Shown here: positions 4,762-6,391 of the stretch, one piece after another
Position numbering within the stretch: position 1 is the first letter of the stretch
Layout: the number at the start of each line of letters is the position of its first letter
Assembly (NCBI GenBank): GCA_023254645.1
Contig: JALRLA010000071.1
Location: 1-6,391 of the forward strand
Source: Bacteroidia bacterium
Lineage (GTDB): Bacteria > Bacteroidota > Bacteroidia > NS11-12g > UBA955
Direction: 5' to 3'
DNA: 6,391 nucleotides
Notes under the pieces: generated by a model
The model's database searches: none
Seen by the model: only the letters and a program-made list of their open reading frames with translations
What the model was told of the DNA's origin: nothing
Position numbers and translations under genes: made by a program

Positions 4762-6391
4762 AGTATCCGCAGAATTTCGAACAGACATTGGGCTTTGACC
4801 GCATACGCGAGTCGCTGGTCGAACTCTGTCGCTATCAGGTTTCCCGAAACAAGGTCGCGGAAATGGAGATGGCCACTCAGGAAGATGAATTGACCTTTCG
4901 ATTGGATGCTCTGGGCGAAGCCATTCACATTCAAGACCAGATTCCTTCGTTTTTCCTGTTTGCCGAAACCGACGATATCGGGCCTTATTTGCCGCACCTG
5001 GCCATTGAGAATTTTGCACTAGAGGAAATGGCATTGTTTCGAATTGCCAAGGTGGCAGAAGCCCATTTGAAGGCTCACCGAACTTTGTCGACTCGAAGCG
5101 AAGAGTTCCCCTTGACCTTGGCTTTGTTCCCCGCCATGCCGAGTATGAAAGACGTGGCTTTGGGGATTTTAGCCGCCATCGATGAAAAGGCGCAACTCAA
5201 GCCGCAGGCCTCTCCTTTGTACGCCAAGTTGAGTGGAGAGATCAATCGGTTGGAACGGGAAGGCCGCACACGAATGCGTCAGTTGTACCGTCAGTACAAG
5301 GAGCTGGGGTATACCGCCGAAACAGAAATTACCGTTCGCGAGGAGCGTTTGGTATTGCCCATTATTGCTGAGCACAAGCGCAAGGTCAAAGGCTTTGTGA
5401 AAGACATATCGGCAACAGGAAAGGTCTTGTACATCGAGCCTGGAGAGTTGTTGGAATTGAATAACCACCTGAAGGAATTGTTCGCCGAGCGCCGTCGAGA
5501 GCGCGATCGCATTCTGCGCAGCTTGACCAAGGCGTTGGCCCCTTACACAGACGATTTGCTTCAGGCCATGCACGGTTTGGGCGAGGCCGATTTTCGCAGG
5601 GCCAAGGCTGATTGGGTTCGTCAGCAGAGTGCTGAGAGGCCAGAATTGGATCCTAGCAATCAAGGCTTGAAATGGATTGACGCCGTTCACCCTGGAATGC
5701 GCAGCGAGTTGCAGCGTCAAAACAATGCCGTGATTCCATTGAATTTGGACATGGGAGAGTCTCGCTTGCTGGTCGTATCAGGGCCTAATGCCGGTGGTAA
5801 AAGCGTGGTTTTGAAAACCATACTGCTCCTTCAGTACATGTTGCAATGCGGCTTGTATGTGACGGCTCGTTCCAATTCGCGGTTGGGCTTGTTTGATGTC
5901 TTGGCCATTGATTGTGGAGATGGTCAGAGTTTGGAGGAGGGTCTGAGTACCTTTTCGGCTCATTTGCAGAACCTCAATGCCATGTTGGGGGCCGCTTCAT
6001 CCAAAGCCATGTTGGGATTTGATGAGGTAGGAGCGGGAACCGATCCTCGATTTGGTGCACCCATTGCTCAGGCCGTGATGGAAACCCTTTCCGAGAAGGG
6101 GGCCTTTGCCATCGCTACTACCCACTTTAGCCAGCTGCGCGAATGGGGCATGGATCAGCCACAGGTTCTTCAGGCAAGTATGGCCTATGATGCCCGCGAG
6201 TTAAAGCCCTTGTATCGATTGATCAGTGGCAAGCCGGGTTCATCCTTCGCCTTGGAATTGATGCGCAAAACCGGATTTGATTCCCGCTGGATGAAGCGCA
6301 TCGAGCAGCTCTCCGGCACGCAAATGGGACGTACGGAAGACTTGATGTTGCAAGTGGAACGCCAAACCCAAGAGTTAGAGGAGCGTCTGAA
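4758..6391 (+). CDS. mutS2: Endonuclease MutS2 (partial, C-terminus off the right edge)
   Basis: This is a MutS-family ATPase of the MutS2 branch, which lacks the mismatch-recognition domain of MutS1 and is linked in other bacteria to limiting recombination and rescuing collided ribosomes. I read it from the GTG at 4758; the frame stays open for 544 full codons to the window edge. The N-terminal GFDRIRESL opening is typical of MutS2. Core and clamp helices run to about residue 335. The ATPase follows: Walker A GPNAGGKS at 342-349, GLSTFSAH at 395-402, Walker B GFDEVGAGTDP at 420-430, and ATTHFSQL around 454-461. The final residues (LQVERQTQELEERL) begin a coiled coil. Full-length homologues run to about 780-800 residues with KOW-like and Smr nuclease regions; these would lie beyond the edge. 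The GTG overlaps the lipoprotein stop (GTGA), implying coupled translation. Confidence 0.96.
   Translation, partial: MKYPQNFEQTLGFDRIRESLVELCRYQVSRNKVAEMEMATQEDELTFRLDALGEAIHIQDQIPSFFLFAETDDIGPYLPHLAIENFALEEMALFRIAKVAEAHLKAHRTLSTRSEEFPLTLALFPAMPSMKDVALGILAAIDEKAQLKPQASPLYAKLSGEINRLEREGRTRMRQLYRQYKELGYTAETEITVREERLVLPIIAEHKRKVKGFVKDISATGKVLYIEPGELLELNNHLKELFAERRRERDRILRSLTKALAPYTDDLLQAMHGLGEADFRRAKADWVRQQSAERPELDPSNQGLKWIDAVHPGMRSELQRQNNAVIPLNLDMGESRLLVVSGPNAGGKSVVLKTILLLQYMLQCGLYVTARSNSRLGLFDVLAIDCGDGQSLEEGLSTFSAHLQNLNAMLGAASSKAMLGFDEVGAGTDPRFGAPIAQAVMETLSEKGAFAIATTHFSQLREWGMDQPQVLQASMAYDARELKPLYRLISGKPGSSFALELMRKTGFDSRWMKRIEQLSGTQMGRTEDLMLQVERQTQELEERL

Noticed and set aside
4498..5034. Minus-strand open frame of 178 codons opposite the lipoprotein and mutS2
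   Set aside because: It covers two well-supported overlapping genes on the other strand; the encoded sequence has no recognisable domain.
5169..5720. Minus-strand open frame of 183 codons opposite mutS2
   Set aside because: It is a shadow of the MutS2 core region, whose plus-strand frame is clearly conserved.

Overview
This window reads as ordinary chromosomal housekeeping DNA from a member of the Bacteroidota. The best guess is a flavobacterial-type lineage with roughly balanced base composition, but genus cannot be told. Evidence for the phylum: the lipoprotein beside MutS2 matches the Bacteroidota-specific DUF4296 family; exact TAnnTTTG boxes (the Bacteroidota -7 promoter element) lie just upstream of four of the starts, with a one-mismatch version at a fifth; Shine-Dalgarno sequences are weak or absent; and DnaN, FtsB-like protein and MutS2 all look bacteroidotal.

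Layout, left to right. (1) Minus strand, 1-1922: an ABC importer for a cobalamin- or siderophore-type ligand. A lipoprotein substrate-binding protein (804-1922) overlaps by 4 nt (ATGA) a FecCD/BtuC-type permease (807 to beyond the left edge). The ATPase is not in the window. (2) Plus strand, 2005-3526: a small FtsB/DivIC-like septum protein, then dnaN (sliding clamp) with its own promoter region and a strong intrinsic terminator. (3) 3527-3749: a convergent intergenic region with the dnaN terminator, a probable minus-strand terminator for yggS, and a 32-bp imperfect direct repeat whose second copy runs into the 3' end of yggS. (4) Minus strand, 3750-4400: yggS, the PLP-homeostasis protein. (5) Plus strand, 4423 to the right edge: a DUF4296 lipoprotein overlapping by 4 nt (GTGA) the start of mutS2, which is cut off by the window after 544 codons.

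The transcription units are packed tightly. There are two divergent gene pairs (importer / ftsB-like, 82 bp apart; yggS / DUF4296-mutS2, 22 bp apart) and one convergent pair (dnaN / yggS). Three genes appear to use non-ATG starts lying 4-10 nt after a -7-like box, which suggests very short leaders.

I found no CRISPR array, mobile element, tRNA or rRNA, and nothing that amounts to a new defence or other undescribed system. The most interesting leads are the 32-bp repeat at the yggS 3' end, the near-leaderless starts, and the coupling of an uncharacterised lipoprotein to MutS2.
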